Positions 1 through 5,380 of a stretch of DNA of 8,536 bases are shown here, piece after piece. The stretch comes from an uncultured bacterium (GTDB lineage: Bacteria; Cyanobacteriota; Vampirovibrionia; Gastranaerophilales; Gastranaerophilaceae): assembly GCA_902489575.1 (NCBI GenBank), contig CABUAQ010000084.1:1-8536 (forward strand). Reading direction: 5' to 3'. Position 1 is the stretch's first letter, and every line of letters begins with the position of its first letter. The position numbers were made by a program, and so were the translations under genes. Under the pieces are notes generated by a model, which did no database searches, was not told the DNA's origin, and saw nothing but the letters and a program-made list of their open reading frames with translations.

Positions 1-123
1 GACGGTTATATTTTTTATTTCCCCGGTCGTTATCCAGTTCATAAAAATATCTAAAGGAGATATCCCAAGCTTTTGCGCCATGTCATTTATCAGCACGGCG
101 TCGGATAAATTTCTCTGCTCCAT
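1..123 (-). CDS. N-terminal fragment of a paralog of the 281-residue upstream protein
   Basis: Reading the minus strand from the ATG at 123 gives 41 open codons that run off the left edge, so only the N-terminus is present. The peptide begins MEQRNLSDAVLINDMAQKLG and continues ISPLDIFMNWITTGEI. It aligns with the N-terminus of the gene just upstream (140-985), sharing the pattern NLS-x3-LI-x2-M-x3-L-x2-SP-x4-MNW, so the two are probably tandem paralogs. The segment AQKLGISPLDIFMNW has the look of a short helix-turn-helix, but this is not proven. The start lies 16 bases past the stop of the 281-residue gene, which suggests one transcript. There is no clear Shine-Dalgarno sequence, only an A-rich stretch. 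The function is unknown. Confidence 0.65.
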   Translation of the reverse strand, partial: MEQRNLSDAVLINDMAQKLGISPLDIFMNWITTGEIKNITV

Positions 124-139
124 ATCTTTTTTTTTGATT

Positions 140-985
140 TTAATTGATATTAAGTACCCTCACGCAATATGAACCCGACACGGCAGATTTTGCCGGCAGC
201 TTTTCCGTCGTTCCCTGTTTCAGGTTGAAAATACAGGCTGTCGTTTTCGGACAATCCTGTGCCTCATAGAAAAACTTTTCCATGCCTCTGAAATTGATAT
301 GCTGTTTTCTGAACGCCTCATGCAGAAGCTCCTGATAAACAAACATCTTTTCACAGTCTTCATGACACGGGAAACGACAGCCGGACGGCAGCTTTTTCAA
401 AGCTCTTCCGTATCCGCTGCGCGGTTCGCAAACCCTTAAGGCCAGCAGCTTGTCTTCCTGCCGGTCAAAAAGCACTCCCGCAGGAACAAGATTTTGTCCC
501 CGCAGTTGTTTTTGAGACAAGGGGTTGGGGCTGATAATAACTTTCGCCCCCTGCACATAGGCAAACATACCGCATCTGACCGAAAAGACTGTCTCGGCAT
601 TGAGCTCAAACTCTCTGCCCGGCTCGCCCCAGTCTCCGTCATAGAAAACATTTTTTCCGGAAGGATCATCGGCCGAAAGCTTTTGTTCCGCCTCTTTGTT
701 CTGAGAACCGAAAATCTGCGGCACCTGTACCTCTGCGGAACTTGAAGCAACCTCTTCCTCCCGCGGTAACAAAACAGCATGTCCGGCAGCCGCAGGAAGC
801 AGCTCCAAAGAAACAAAAGTTCCGACTAAACGCTGTTCCGGCTCGTCTTGATGCGAACTCCGGGCCAAACAGGCAAAAGACAGCACTTGCTCTTGCAGCC
901 AGTTCATCGTCAGAGCACTCGGACTGACATCTAACCGCTTCATCATTGAGGCGATTAAATCAAATTTAGATAAATTTGTGTTCAT
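140..985 (-). CDS. Unrecognised Cys-rich protein, 281 residues
   Basis: This is a complete reading frame from the ATG at 985 to a TAA at 140-142. I do not recognise the family. Residues 5-29 (NLSKFDLIASMMKRLDVSPS, then ALTMN) match the N-terminus of the truncated neighbour at 1-123 and look like a small helical module. Residues 60-110 are rich in Ala, Pro, Glu and Ser and are probably a linker. Residues 113-281 look globular, with nine cysteines in the whole protein and a C-x3-C-x3-C cluster at C203, C207 and C211 that could bind a metal or form disulfides. No signal peptide or membrane segment is visible. A promoter and a possible operator lie just upstream (1029-1078). Its GC content is higher than that of the genes at the right end of the window. 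No Shine-Dalgarno sequence is obvious before the start. Confidence 0.75.
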   Translation of the reverse strand: MNTNLSKFDLIASMMKRLDVSPSALTMNWLQEQVLSFACLARSSHQDEPEQRLVGTFVSLELLPAAAGHAVLLPREEEVASSSAEVQVPQIFGSQNKEAEQKLSADDPSGKNVFYDGDWGEPGREFELNAETVFSVRCGMFAYVQGAKVIISPNPLSQKQLRGQNLVPAGVLFDRQEDKLLALRVCEPRSGYGRALKKLPSGCRFPCHEDCEKMFVYQELLHEAFRKQHINFRGMEKFFYEAQDCPKTTACIFNLKQGTTEKLPAKSAVSGSYCVRVLNIN

Positions 986-1028
986 CTGAATAAGTGTTAA
1001 TTAGACAAATAAATAATACTTTCACTCA

Positions 1029-1047
1029 TGATAATAATTGTTTATCA
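1029..1047. promoter_or_regulatory. Inverted repeat, possible operator of the 281-residue gene
   Basis: TGATAAT (1029-1035) and TTTATCA (1041-1047) form an imperfect inverted repeat with a 5-base spacer. It lies just downstream of the -10 box of the minus-strand promoter at 1050-1078, across the expected transcription start. That is a classic place for a repressor. The half-sites recall GATAAT-type Fur boxes, but the spacing is wrong for a canonical one, so the regulator is unknown. Confidence 0.3.
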
Positions 1048-1049
1048 CT

Positions 1050-1078
1050 TGTATATTCGAATTTTCAGCAACAGTCAA
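1050..1078 (-). promoter_or_regulatory. Sigma70-type promoter of the 281-residue gene
   Basis: On the minus strand, TTGACT (1078-1073) is followed after 17 bp by TATACA (1055-1050). The predicted start near 1044 would leave an untranslated leader of about 58 bases before the ATG at 985. The -35 box matches 5 of 6 consensus bases and the -10 box matches 4 of 6. Confidence 0.45.
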
Positions 1079-1135
1079 TCTTTTAATTTTTGTCAATAAA
1101 AGCCTGTAAGATATTCGCGGCCCAATACCCGCAGC

Positions 1136-1675
1136 CTATAAAGCGGTCCCCTTTTGTGGGCGAAACAGGCCGGACATATCAACGCCTTCGAGCTCCAACA
1201 ATTTGATTTTGGTTTCCAAACCGCCGGCATATCCCGTTAAACTGCCGTTGCTGCCTACTACTCGGTGGCAGGGAATGATAATTGAAATCGGATTATGCCC
1301 GACGGCACCGCCGACAGCCTGCGCCGACATTGTTTTCTTTCCCGTTCTTGCAGCAATTATCGCGGCTATCCCGCCGTAGGTCCACACCTGTCCCGAAGGA
1401 ATTTCACAAAGAATCTTCCAAACCATCTGCCTGAACTCCCCGCCCTTCGGAGCCAGCGGCAGTTCGGAAATTTCCGGTTTTTCGCCGCGAAAATACCTGT
1501 CCAGCCAGTTCTTCGCCTTCTGAAACACCGGTAAATCATCATTTTGAAACATTTTTTCCTTGACCGTATCGGCAAAATATTTTTGCCCTTTTATCCATAA
1601 CCCCACAATATGTTCTCCGTCGGCTCCCAAAGTAATATTGCCGACCGGCGAATTATAATCTGTTTTATAAAACAT
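1136..1675 (-). CDS. ogt: Methylated-DNA--[protein]-cysteine S-methyltransferase
   Basis: This DNA repair protein moves the methyl group from O6-methylguanine (and O4-methylthymine) in DNA to its own cysteine, a suicide reaction. The 179-residue length is usual for the Ogt type without the Ada N-terminal domain. The active-site motif PCHRV is at 135-139 with catalytic Cys136. It is followed by GSNGSLTGYAGGLETK, the conserved loop and helix. The helix-turn-helix region around SAQAVGGAVGHNPI (117-130) precedes it, and the N-terminal domain begins YNSPVGNITLGADG. The start is supported by GGAGG at 1688-1684 on the minus strand, 8 bases before the ATG. The stop is TAG. It is transcribed alone from the promoter at 1740-1767, and I see no strong terminator before the next promoter. 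The family call is secure. The choice of ogt over another MGMT name rests on length and domain layout. Confidence 0.95.
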   Translation of the reverse strand: MFYKTDYNSPVGNITLGADGEHIVGLWIKGQKYFADTVKEKMFQNDDLPVFQKAKNWLDRYFRGEKPEISELPLAPKGGEFRQMVWKILCEIPSGQVWTYGGIAAIIAARTGKKTMSAQAVGGAVGHNPISIIIPCHRVVGSNGSLTGYAGGLETKIKLLELEGVDMSGLFRPQKGTAL

Positions 1676-1739
1676 GTTATTCTCCTCCCGTCAAAAATCC
1701 GCAAACTAACGGTCTCGTCCGTTTTCTCCCTTTCCGAAC

Positions 1740-1767
1740 ATCATAAACAATTACGATTTACAGTAAA
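1740..1767 (-). promoter_or_regulatory. Sigma70-type promoter of ogt
   Basis: On the minus strand, TTTACT (1767-1762) lies 16 bp from TATGAT (1745-1740). It would start transcription near 1733 and give a leader of roughly 58 bases carrying the GGAGG ribosome site. The same TTTACT, 16 bp spacing and TAT-AT style recurs at 4559-4586 and 5003-5030. Confidence 0.45.
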
Positions 1768-1842
1768 GAATATTTTCACCGGCTCAAAAATCATCAAAAT
1801 TATAACCGTATAATCCAAACAGCCGCCACATCACCATTACCC

Positions 1843-1871
1843 TTGATAAAAAAACAAATATATTCTATAAA
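1843..1871 (+). promoter_or_regulatory. Sigma70-type promoter of the small membrane protein gene
   Basis: TTGATA (1843-1848), a 17-bp spacer and TATAAA (1866-1871) sit on the plus strand. Each box matches 5 of 6 consensus bases. The predicted start near 1878 leaves about 40 bases before the ATG at 1919. Confidence 0.5.
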
Positions 1872-1918
1872 TAACACCGATAATAAAGTATTATGTCTAA
1901 CCATTAAAAAATATCATT

Positions 1919-2302
1919 ATGGAACAACAAGCGATTAATCAGGCAATTGACCTGTTTCAAATTCGATTTGGCATACCCCCGCAGGAAAGCCGCTATCCGG
2001 TAATTGACATTTACGAAAAGCAACATGCTTATTTGTATGCAGAAACCGAAGAAGCAATAGCCGCTTACAAAACACATCAAAACATCATTCGATGGATAAT
2101 GTGCTTTTATTTATGGCCGCTGGCTGCCAACACAATACTCCTTTTCTATGCGGCCGCCAAATTTCAAAAACTTGAACATCCTCTGGTCATCGGCGGCATT
2201 GTTTTTTATGCCTGCTGGAGCATTCTGTTGCTTTTCCTTTCCTATAAGGTATTCAAAGCAAATAAGAAACAAAAAAACAAGATAATCTGGCTGAACTATT
2301 AA
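1919..2302 (+). CDS. Small protein with two membrane segments, unknown function
   Basis: The frame codes for 127 residues. The first 55 are polar and mostly helical (MEQQAINQAIDLFQIRFGIP at the start). Two hydrophobic stretches follow at about 57-80 (with WIMCFYLWPLAANTILLFY) and about 88-112 (with LVIGGIVFYACWSILLLF). A basic tail KANKKQKNK (113-121) fits the positive-inside rule, which suggests that both termini lie in the cytoplasm. I do not recognise the family. There is no Shine-Dalgarno sequence before the start, but a good promoter lies at the right distance upstream and a strong hairpin follows the stop. The gene is therefore probably a single transcription unit, divergent from ogt and convergent with the gene at 2407-3096. 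Confidence 0.7.
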   Translation: MEQQAINQAIDLFQIRFGIPPQESRYPVIDIYEKQHAYLYAETEEAIAAYKTHQNIIRWIMCFYLWPLAANTILLFYAAAKFQKLEHPLVIGGIVFYACWSILLLFLSYKVFKANKKQKNKIIWLNY

Positions 2303-2325
2303 TTCAGATGAATTTATCATTTTTA

Positions 2326-2351
2326 AACGGCACCTTTAACAAGGTGCCGTT
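2326..2351. terminator. Hairpin between convergent genes
   Basis: AACGGCACCTT (2326-2336) and AAGGTGCCGTT (2341-2351) form a perfect 11-bp stem with a 4-base loop. Neither side has a strong T-tract; the minus side has only TTT. It lies between two genes that point at each other, so it probably ends both transcripts. Confidence 0.6.
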
Positions 2352-2406
2352 CCGATATTCCGACAAATCGTTTTGTTCAGTCTGCCTCAAAATTTACAAA
2401 TAGTAT

Positions 2407-3096
2407 TTATTTTTCAAATGCCTCTTTTACTCTTGCCAACATTCTGTCTTTAAAAGTTAAAACGCTCCCTTTTGAAGTGTCTTTCGTCATATCATACGAA
2501 ACATTTCCGTCTTTGTCTTCTTCTCGGCCATATTTTTTTGCCACAATATCTTTTAAACGTTTTATCTTCTCCAATCTGTGCAAATAGTCTTCCGTGTTGT
2601 CCCGGCCTTCTTTTGTCAGATGCCGATATGAGGTTATTTCGTCTGTTTCGTCTTTAACTATCACATGTTCTTTGCAATGACTGTCACCATAGTAAAAATA
2701 TTCTTTTGCTCCCAAAGAGTCTTTTTCCTTAATAAGACGCCCCAATGAATCATAGATATATTCACCGCCATAGGGAATAAACTCCCGTCTTAACGTTCCT
2801 TCCTCATCATATTCCTGTATCGTACCGGTAACATTCGTAACACTTTTTGTCTTGCCGTCTTCATAATATTCATAATGATAACCGTATGCGGTTTTCTCCT
2901 TAACTTGCCCGTTAGAATAAGTTGCCAGAACTTTTTCCGGCTCAGATGCCTTTTTCAACACACTTTCTTTTATTCGGTTATATTCAGCCGTTTCCTGTGC
3001 TATCCTGCGTGCACGTTCCTCCGCCTCTCTCTGCAATCTTTTCCTTCGAAGCATCTCATTTACAACTATTATTAAAGAATAATTAACTGCCGTCAT
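2407..3096 (-). CDS. Coiled-coil protein with MORN/YD-like repeats
   Basis: This 229-residue protein has a short hydrophobic N-terminus (YSLIIVVN, 6-13), too short to be a sure membrane anchor. A highly charged helix at about 15-50 (LRRKRLQREAEERARR) is a likely coiled coil. Residues 60-140 hold about four or five repeats of 17-20 residues that begin Y-[YDS] and carry a G: YSNGQVKEK, YYEDGKTKS, YDEEGTLRR, YDSLGRLIKEK, then a weaker YYGDSHCKE. This pattern fits MORN_2/YwqK-type or YD (RHS-like) beta-hairpin repeats. The C-terminal 60 residues are charged and helical. The start at 3096 is backed by AAGGCGG, 6 bases upstream, and by a promoter at 3133-3161. Its role is unknown; repeat proteins of this kind often bind other proteins or toxins. 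Confidence 0.75.
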   Translation of the reverse strand: MTAVNYSLIIVVNEMLRRKRLQREAEERARRIAQETAEYNRIKESVLKKASEPEKVLATYSNGQVKEKTAYGYHYEYYEDGKTKSVTNVTGTIQEYDEEGTLRREFIPYGGEYIYDSLGRLIKEKDSLGAKEYFYYGDSHCKEHVIVKDETDEITSYRHLTKEGRDNTEDYLHRLEKIKRLKDIVAKKYGREEDKDGNVSYDMTKDTSKGSVLTFKDRMLARVKEAFEK

Positions 3097-3132
3097 ATTA
3101 TACCGCCTTTCAAAAGCATTTTACTGCTTTAC

Positions 3133-3161
3133 ATTATAATATATAATGCATATGCTTTCAA
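3133..3161 (-). promoter_or_regulatory. Sigma70-type promoter of the MORN/YD-repeat gene
   Basis: On the minus strand, TTGAAA (3161-3156), a 17-bp spacer and a perfect TATAAT (3138-3133) form one of the best promoters in the window. Transcription from near 3127 gives a leader of about 30 bases containing the AAGGCGG ribosome site. Confidence 0.6.
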
Positions 3162-3265
3162 TATAATTTTTTCTAAAAGAAAATAATCTTTTTTATTATT
3201 AATCTGCTTTTTACAAACATTCATATAAAATGATTCAGAATAAAATTCACACAAAGGATCGCCCG

Positions 3266-3859
3266 ATGAAAGTACACGGCCAAAATAATGAAATCACCTT
3301 TCTTGATGAAAACGGTAAAAAAATAAAAAAGATTAAAGGACTTGAGTTGACCATAATCGGCAATTGCAACAAAGTCATCATCAATACCCCGACGGATTTC
3401 ACCGACTTTAGCGTCTGGATTGAAGGAAACTGCGGAACTTTCATTTTTGAAGGCTCCAAAAATTATATCAAAAACTCCATGGTAAAAATACTGGACGGAG
3501 GTTACGTCAAAATCGGACAGGATACTTCCATGATAAACAAAGCTTTCCTCTGTTCAAAAGGCGGCAAAATAATCCTCGGCAAAGATTGCATGCTGGCTTC
3601 CGACGTTACAATCCGTGACAACGATGCGCATGACATCATAAACAAATCCGGAGAAATTACCAACCATCCTCAACAAGTAATAATCGGAGACCACGTCTGG
3701 ATCGGAATGCGCGCAATAATTCTTAAAAACTCGGAAATTGGCTCTGACTGTATAATCGGCGCCGGAAGTGTCGTCGTTAAAAAATTTCCGGAAAATAACC
3801 TGATGATCGCGGGAAACCCGGCCAAAGTCGTAAAAAAAGACATCAACTGGATAAGATAA
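3266..3859 (+). CDS. Hexapeptide-repeat (left-handed beta-helix) acyltransferase
   Basis: The 197-residue protein belongs to the acetyltransferase group that folds as a left-handed beta-helix (WbbJ/CysE/Maa-like) and usually transfers an acetyl group to sugars or small molecules such as cell-surface glycans. It contains hexad-type repeats (LTIIGNCNKVIIN, VKIGQDTS, IILGKDC), a likely catalytic His in DNDAHDI (His122), then IGDHVWIGMRAIIL (about 140-153), IGAGSVV (164-170) and AGNPAK (182-187), the family's typical end. I prefer the ATG at 3266 because AAAGGA (3253-3258) sits 7 bases before it, and the homologous part begins there (MKVHGQNNEI). An in-frame ATG at 3230 would add 12 residues but has no ribosome site and overlaps a TATAAA box at 3224-3229. 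No glycan-synthesis genes are adjacent, so the substrate is unknown. Confidence 0.9.
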   Translation: MKVHGQNNEITFLDENGKKIKKIKGLELTIIGNCNKVIINTPTDFTDFSVWIEGNCGTFIFEGSKNYIKNSMVKILDGGYVKIGQDTSMINKAFLCSKGGKIILGKDCMLASDVTIRDNDAHDIINKSGEITNHPQQVIIGDHVWIGMRAIILKNSEIGSDCIIGAGSVVVKKFPENNLMIAGNPAKVVKKDINWIR

Positions 3860-3860
3860 A

Positions 3861-3907
3861 CATCAATAAAAAAATCCTCTGTAAAACAGAGGATTTTTTT
3901 ATTGATG
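3861..3907. terminator. Bidirectional terminator, 22-bp perfect stem
   Basis: The arm at 3861-3882 (core AAAAAAATCCTCTGT) is perfectly complementary to 3886-3907, with a 3-base AAA loop. The A-run and T-run on the two sides give a U-tract in either direction. It starts right after the acyltransferase stop codon and faces the convergent gene at 3940-4512. Confidence 0.9.
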
Positions 3908-3939
3908 AAACCGGATATACAAATTACCGCTTTCTGACC

Positions 3940-4512
3940 TTACATATCCCAAAAGCCAACAGTTGAACCGATGAAACACTCTGAAGGAACCGGATGTTTT
4001 GTATTAAAATAGTCATCATCTTCCGTAAACTTTTGAACACAAATTTTAATCATTGCAGCATAAGCTGACAGCATTTCCGAAGTTTCGATTACTTTCACGA
4101 TAGTTTCCAATGACGCCCAGCTAAAATCCAAATCAGCCTCGTCCCATTTAAACTTTGCCCCATAAATACAAGGGTTGGAACAATTATAACCACCTAACTT
4201 CACAGGATGCGGTTCACATAAAAAAGATAACTCTGTTCTGCGAAAGTTTCTCAAAGCTTCTTTATACCTCCAGTCATTAAATATCTGAAAAAGATTATCC
4301 TGACTATTATCGACATAACTTGAAGAACAAATTTTAAACAAGAACCAAACATTCTCTCGTTTTCTTCCAAATGCACCTTTAAACCATCCAGACGTGTGCT
4401 TCTTTTTTTCCCATAAGGTATAAAAAAACAACAATTCTTCACAAATATAGCGCTTGACCACATTTCCCGCCTCTACTTTTGCAAGACATCTATCAATCAT
4501 ATTTGTTTCCAT
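3940..4512 (-). CDS. Unrecognised 190-residue protein
   Basis: The frame is complete from the ATG at 4512, and the protein ends IGSTVGFWDM. I do not recognise the family. The protein appears soluble, with many aromatic residues, a basic patch KKKHTSGWFKGAFGRKRE (36-53) and a cysteine-containing central part (C99, C111, C115). Predicted helices lie at 132-165. No signal peptide or membrane segment is seen. A nearby second Met (M5) is an alternative start. The gene has its own promoter (4559-4586) with a leader almost identical to that of the gene at 4738-4953, which suggests shared control or a common cassette origin. It ends at the bidirectional terminator at 3861-3907. A small standalone protein in such an array could be an immunity or toxin component, but nothing in its sequence proves that. 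Confidence 0.7.
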   Translation of the reverse strand: METNMIDRCLAKVEAGNVVKRYICEELLFFYTLWEKKKHTSGWFKGAFGRKRENVWFLFKICSSSYVDNSQDNLFQIFNDWRYKEALRNFRRTELSFLCEPHPVKLGGYNCSNPCIYGAKFKWDEADLDFSWASLETIVKVIETSEMLSAYAAMIKICVQKFTEDDDYFNTKHPVPSECFIGSTVGFWDM

Positions 4513-4564
4513 AATAAAAATTTAAAATTGTTAAACATAATCATATAATTTTGCCATGATTATA
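4511..4564 (-). repeat. Leader repeat, copy 1 (before the 190-residue gene)
   Basis: The minus-strand stretch from the -10 box to the start codon is nearly the same as the one at 4952-5008. Shared blocks are TATAATCA, GCAAAATT, then ATGTTTAACAATTT and AAAT, ending in TTATTATG. In this copy the ATG of TTATTATG is the gene start. It has no Shine-Dalgarno sequence. Conservation right up to the start codon suggests a shared 5' untranslated region or a copied regulatory cassette. Confidence 0.7.
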
Positions 4565-4586
4565 AATACCCCAAAACAAATGTAAA
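4559..4586 (-). promoter_or_regulatory. Sigma70-type promoter of the 190-residue gene
   Basis: On the minus strand, TTTACA (4586-4581), a 16-bp spacer and a perfect TATAAT (4564-4559). It would start transcription near 4552 and give a leader of roughly 40 bases. Confidence 0.65.
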
Positions 4587-4601
4587 GCTTTTTATATAAA
4601 C

Positions 4602-4730
4602 GAGTTCGGAAACTTCTCCCCAAACACGTTTTTTAATCGAACTCAGTTAAGCAACTGATTTATAAAAGAAAAACGGCAGTTTCAATACCTGCCGTTTGCA
4701 TTGGTGATGCTTAGCCCATGGTTCACAAAT
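4602..4730. repeat. Cassette-border repeat module, copy 1
   Basis: In plus-strand order this module holds GAGTTCGGAAACT (4602-4614), CTCCCCAAA, TCGAACTC (4637-4644), a terminator hairpin (4671-4697) and TTGGTGATGCTTAGCCCA (4701-4718). The same blocks in the same order make up 5871-6010. GAGTTCG (4602-4608) and CGAACTC (4638-4644) form a 7-bp inverted repeat. CAGTT and AACTG at 4644-4657 form a second small hairpin. The module lies between the end of one minus-strand gene and the promoter of the next. Confidence 0.6.
4671..4697 (-). terminator. Intrinsic terminator of the 71-residue gene
   Basis: AAACGGCAG (4671-4679) pairs with CTGCCGTTT (4689-4697). On the minus strand the stem is followed by a T-rich tract (TTTTTCTTTT including the stem end), a standard intrinsic terminator 40 bases past the stop of the gene at 4738-4953. 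Confidence 0.85.
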
Positions 4731-4737
4731 CAGCTTC

Positions 4738-4953
4738 TTATTCGTCTTTACTATATTTTTTGTGAATATAGTCAGCATAGGCATCACTAACAATCTTTTG
4801 TTGAACATCTTTACGATGTTTATCAACAACACGATTAGCCTTATAATACACTACTGCAAAATAAACAATACCGACAACAACAATAGTCAGCGGAATCCCA
4901 AAAGAATTTAGGAAATTCCAAATTGAATTAAGAAAACCTAATAAACCATCCAT
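4738..4953 (-). CDS. Small single-pass membrane protein, 71 residues
   Basis: The peptide starts MDGLLGFLNSIWNFLNSFGI, an amphipathic stretch. One strong membrane segment follows at about 18-37 (GIPLTIVVVGIVYFAVVYY), then a charged, Lys-rich helical tail (KANRVVDKHRKDVQQK to the C-terminus). This predicts a membrane anchor with a cytoplasmic tail. I do not recognise the family. Short proteins of this shape can be holins, toxin or immunity components or regulators, and the sequence does not separate these. The ATG at 4953 has no Shine-Dalgarno sequence. Another ATG 4 bases upstream (4957), at the position that matches the start of the 190-residue gene, opens only a 9-codon frame. The gene has its own promoter (5003-5030) and terminator (4671-4697), so it forms a complete single-gene unit. 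Confidence 0.7.
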   Translation of the reverse strand: MDGLLGFLNSIWNFLNSFGIPLTIVVVGIVYFAVVYYKANRVVDKHRKDVQQKIVSDAYADYIHKKYSKDE

Positions 4954-5008
4954 ACATAATAATATTTTAAATTGTTAAACATCATAATTAAATTTTGCAG
5001 TGATTATA
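4952..5008 (-). repeat. Leader repeat, copy 2 (before the 71-residue gene)
   Basis: This is the second copy of the leader at 4511-4564. It shares TATAATCA, GCAAAATTTA, ATGTTTAACAATTT, AAAT and TTATTATG on the minus strand. Here the conserved ATG (4957) is not the start of the long frame, which begins 4 bases later. This suggests that the coding part below the leader has been exchanged or shifted. Confidence 0.7.
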
Positions 5009-5030
5009 TATAGATGACTGAAAAAGTAAA
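5003..5030 (-). promoter_or_regulatory. Sigma70-type promoter of the 71-residue gene
   Basis: On the minus strand, TTTACT (5030-5025), a 16-bp spacer and a perfect TATAAT (5008-5003), the same design as at 4559-4586. The -35 box begins only a few bases after the terminator at 5037-5056, so the two units are tightly insulated. Confidence 0.65.
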
Positions 5031-5036
5031 GAAAAA

Positions 5037-5056
5037 GCAGCCATTTTTCAGGCTGC
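5037..5056 (-). terminator. Intrinsic terminator of the GC-rich element
   Basis: GCAGCC (5037-5042) pairs with GGCTGC (5051-5056) around an 8-base loop. On the minus strand TTTTTC follows. It would end any minus-strand transcript of the element at 5057-5250 and shield the next promoter. Confidence 0.75.
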
Positions 5057-5250
5057 CGCTTGCATTGGTGATCCCAACGCCGTGGTAGGATGAAAAGGCT
5101 GACCGATATCAGGCTTTTCACGTTCCGTACCCCTGGTTTTCATTATTGAGCAAGGAAAGCGACAGCAACCGATGCGAAATTATGAAAATTCGGATCCCAG
5201 CCAAGAGAGCAAACCTCCGGCGATGCTCGACTGGTTTGGGTATTACCTGA
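5057..5250. other. GC-rich structured element without a convincing gene (possible ncRNA or dispersed repeat)
   Basis: The 427-base gap 4954-5380 has no gene-sized frame. Its core, 5071-5250, is about 49% GC by hand count, against far lower values on both sides. A long hairpin spans 5084-5131: GGTA/TACC, GGA/TCC, GAAAAG/CTTTTC and CTGA/TCAG pair around the loop CCGATA, 17 base pairs in all. GAGCA (5149-5153) and TGCTC (5224-5228) could close a second domain, with AAACC/GGTTT nested nearby. The element is framed by terminators at 5037-5056 and 5253-5286 and begins with TTGGTGAT (5065-5072), the motif shared with the border repeats. On the minus strand two short frames overlap as TAATG at 5145-5141, the second (5048-5143) ending in the terminator. 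I could not match it to tRNA, 5S, SRP RNA, RNase P or tmRNA. Confidence 0.4.
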
Positions 5251-5252
5251 TA

Positions 5253-5286
5253 AAAAAAACACCCTCGATAAAAAGGGTGTTTTTTT
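5253..5286. terminator. Bidirectional terminator, 12-bp stem
   Basis: AAAAAAACACCC (5253-5264) pairs perfectly with GGGTGTTTTTTT (5275-5286) across a 10-base loop. The A and T runs give U-tracts in both directions. It separates the GC-rich element from the next cassette. Confidence 0.85.
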
Positions 5287-5291
5287 ATTAA

Positions 5292-5322
5292 CTGGTGATG
5301 CTTAACTCATAGTTTACGAACG
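5292..5322. repeat. Border motif copy, YTGGTGATGCTTAAC type
   Basis: CTGGTGATGCTTAACTCATA (5292-5311), followed by GTTTACGAACG (5312-5322), matches the motifs at 4701 and 5980. Here no minus-strand gene ends at it; the plus-strand gene 5381-5806 begins shortly after. GTTTACGAACG is an inverted copy (10 of 11 bases) of CGTTCGTAAAA at 5871-5881, so the two flank that gene. Confidence 0.55.
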
Positions 5323-5380
5323 GAATTTACTTGACTTTATTCCTAACAAAGCTAAGCTATGCATAATAAAATTAATAATT

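Noticed and set aside
436..927. Long frames on both strands inside the 281-residue gene
   Set aside because: They are low-complexity shadows produced by the GC-rich coding sequence, with no starts or ribosome sites of their own.
4637..4652. T-loop-like TTCGA sequences near 4640 and 5917, suggesting a tRNA or tRNA fragment as an attachment site
   Set aside because: The flanking bases do not form a T-stem, and no acceptor, anticodon arm or CCA end is present at either site.
4646..4715. GTTAAGC (4646-4652) and GCTTAGC (4709-4715) as the two cores of a full integron attC site
   Set aside because: The pair has a mismatch and the nested inner boxes are in the wrong order for an attC fold. No integrase is in the window, so only a cautious comparison is kept in the findings.
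5065..5090. Similarity of TTGGTGAT and CGCCGTGGTAGGA to parts of 5S rRNA
   Set aside because: The matches are short and out of order, and the conserved 5S core sequence is missing between them.
5048..5143. 31-codon minus-strand frame starting MKTRGTEREKP and ending in the terminator, overlapping an upstream frame as TAATG
   Set aside because: There is no ribosome site, the stop lies in a terminator loop and several frames of this GC-rich piece are open. It is more likely a by-product of a structured or repeated element than a gene, though it is recorded under that element.
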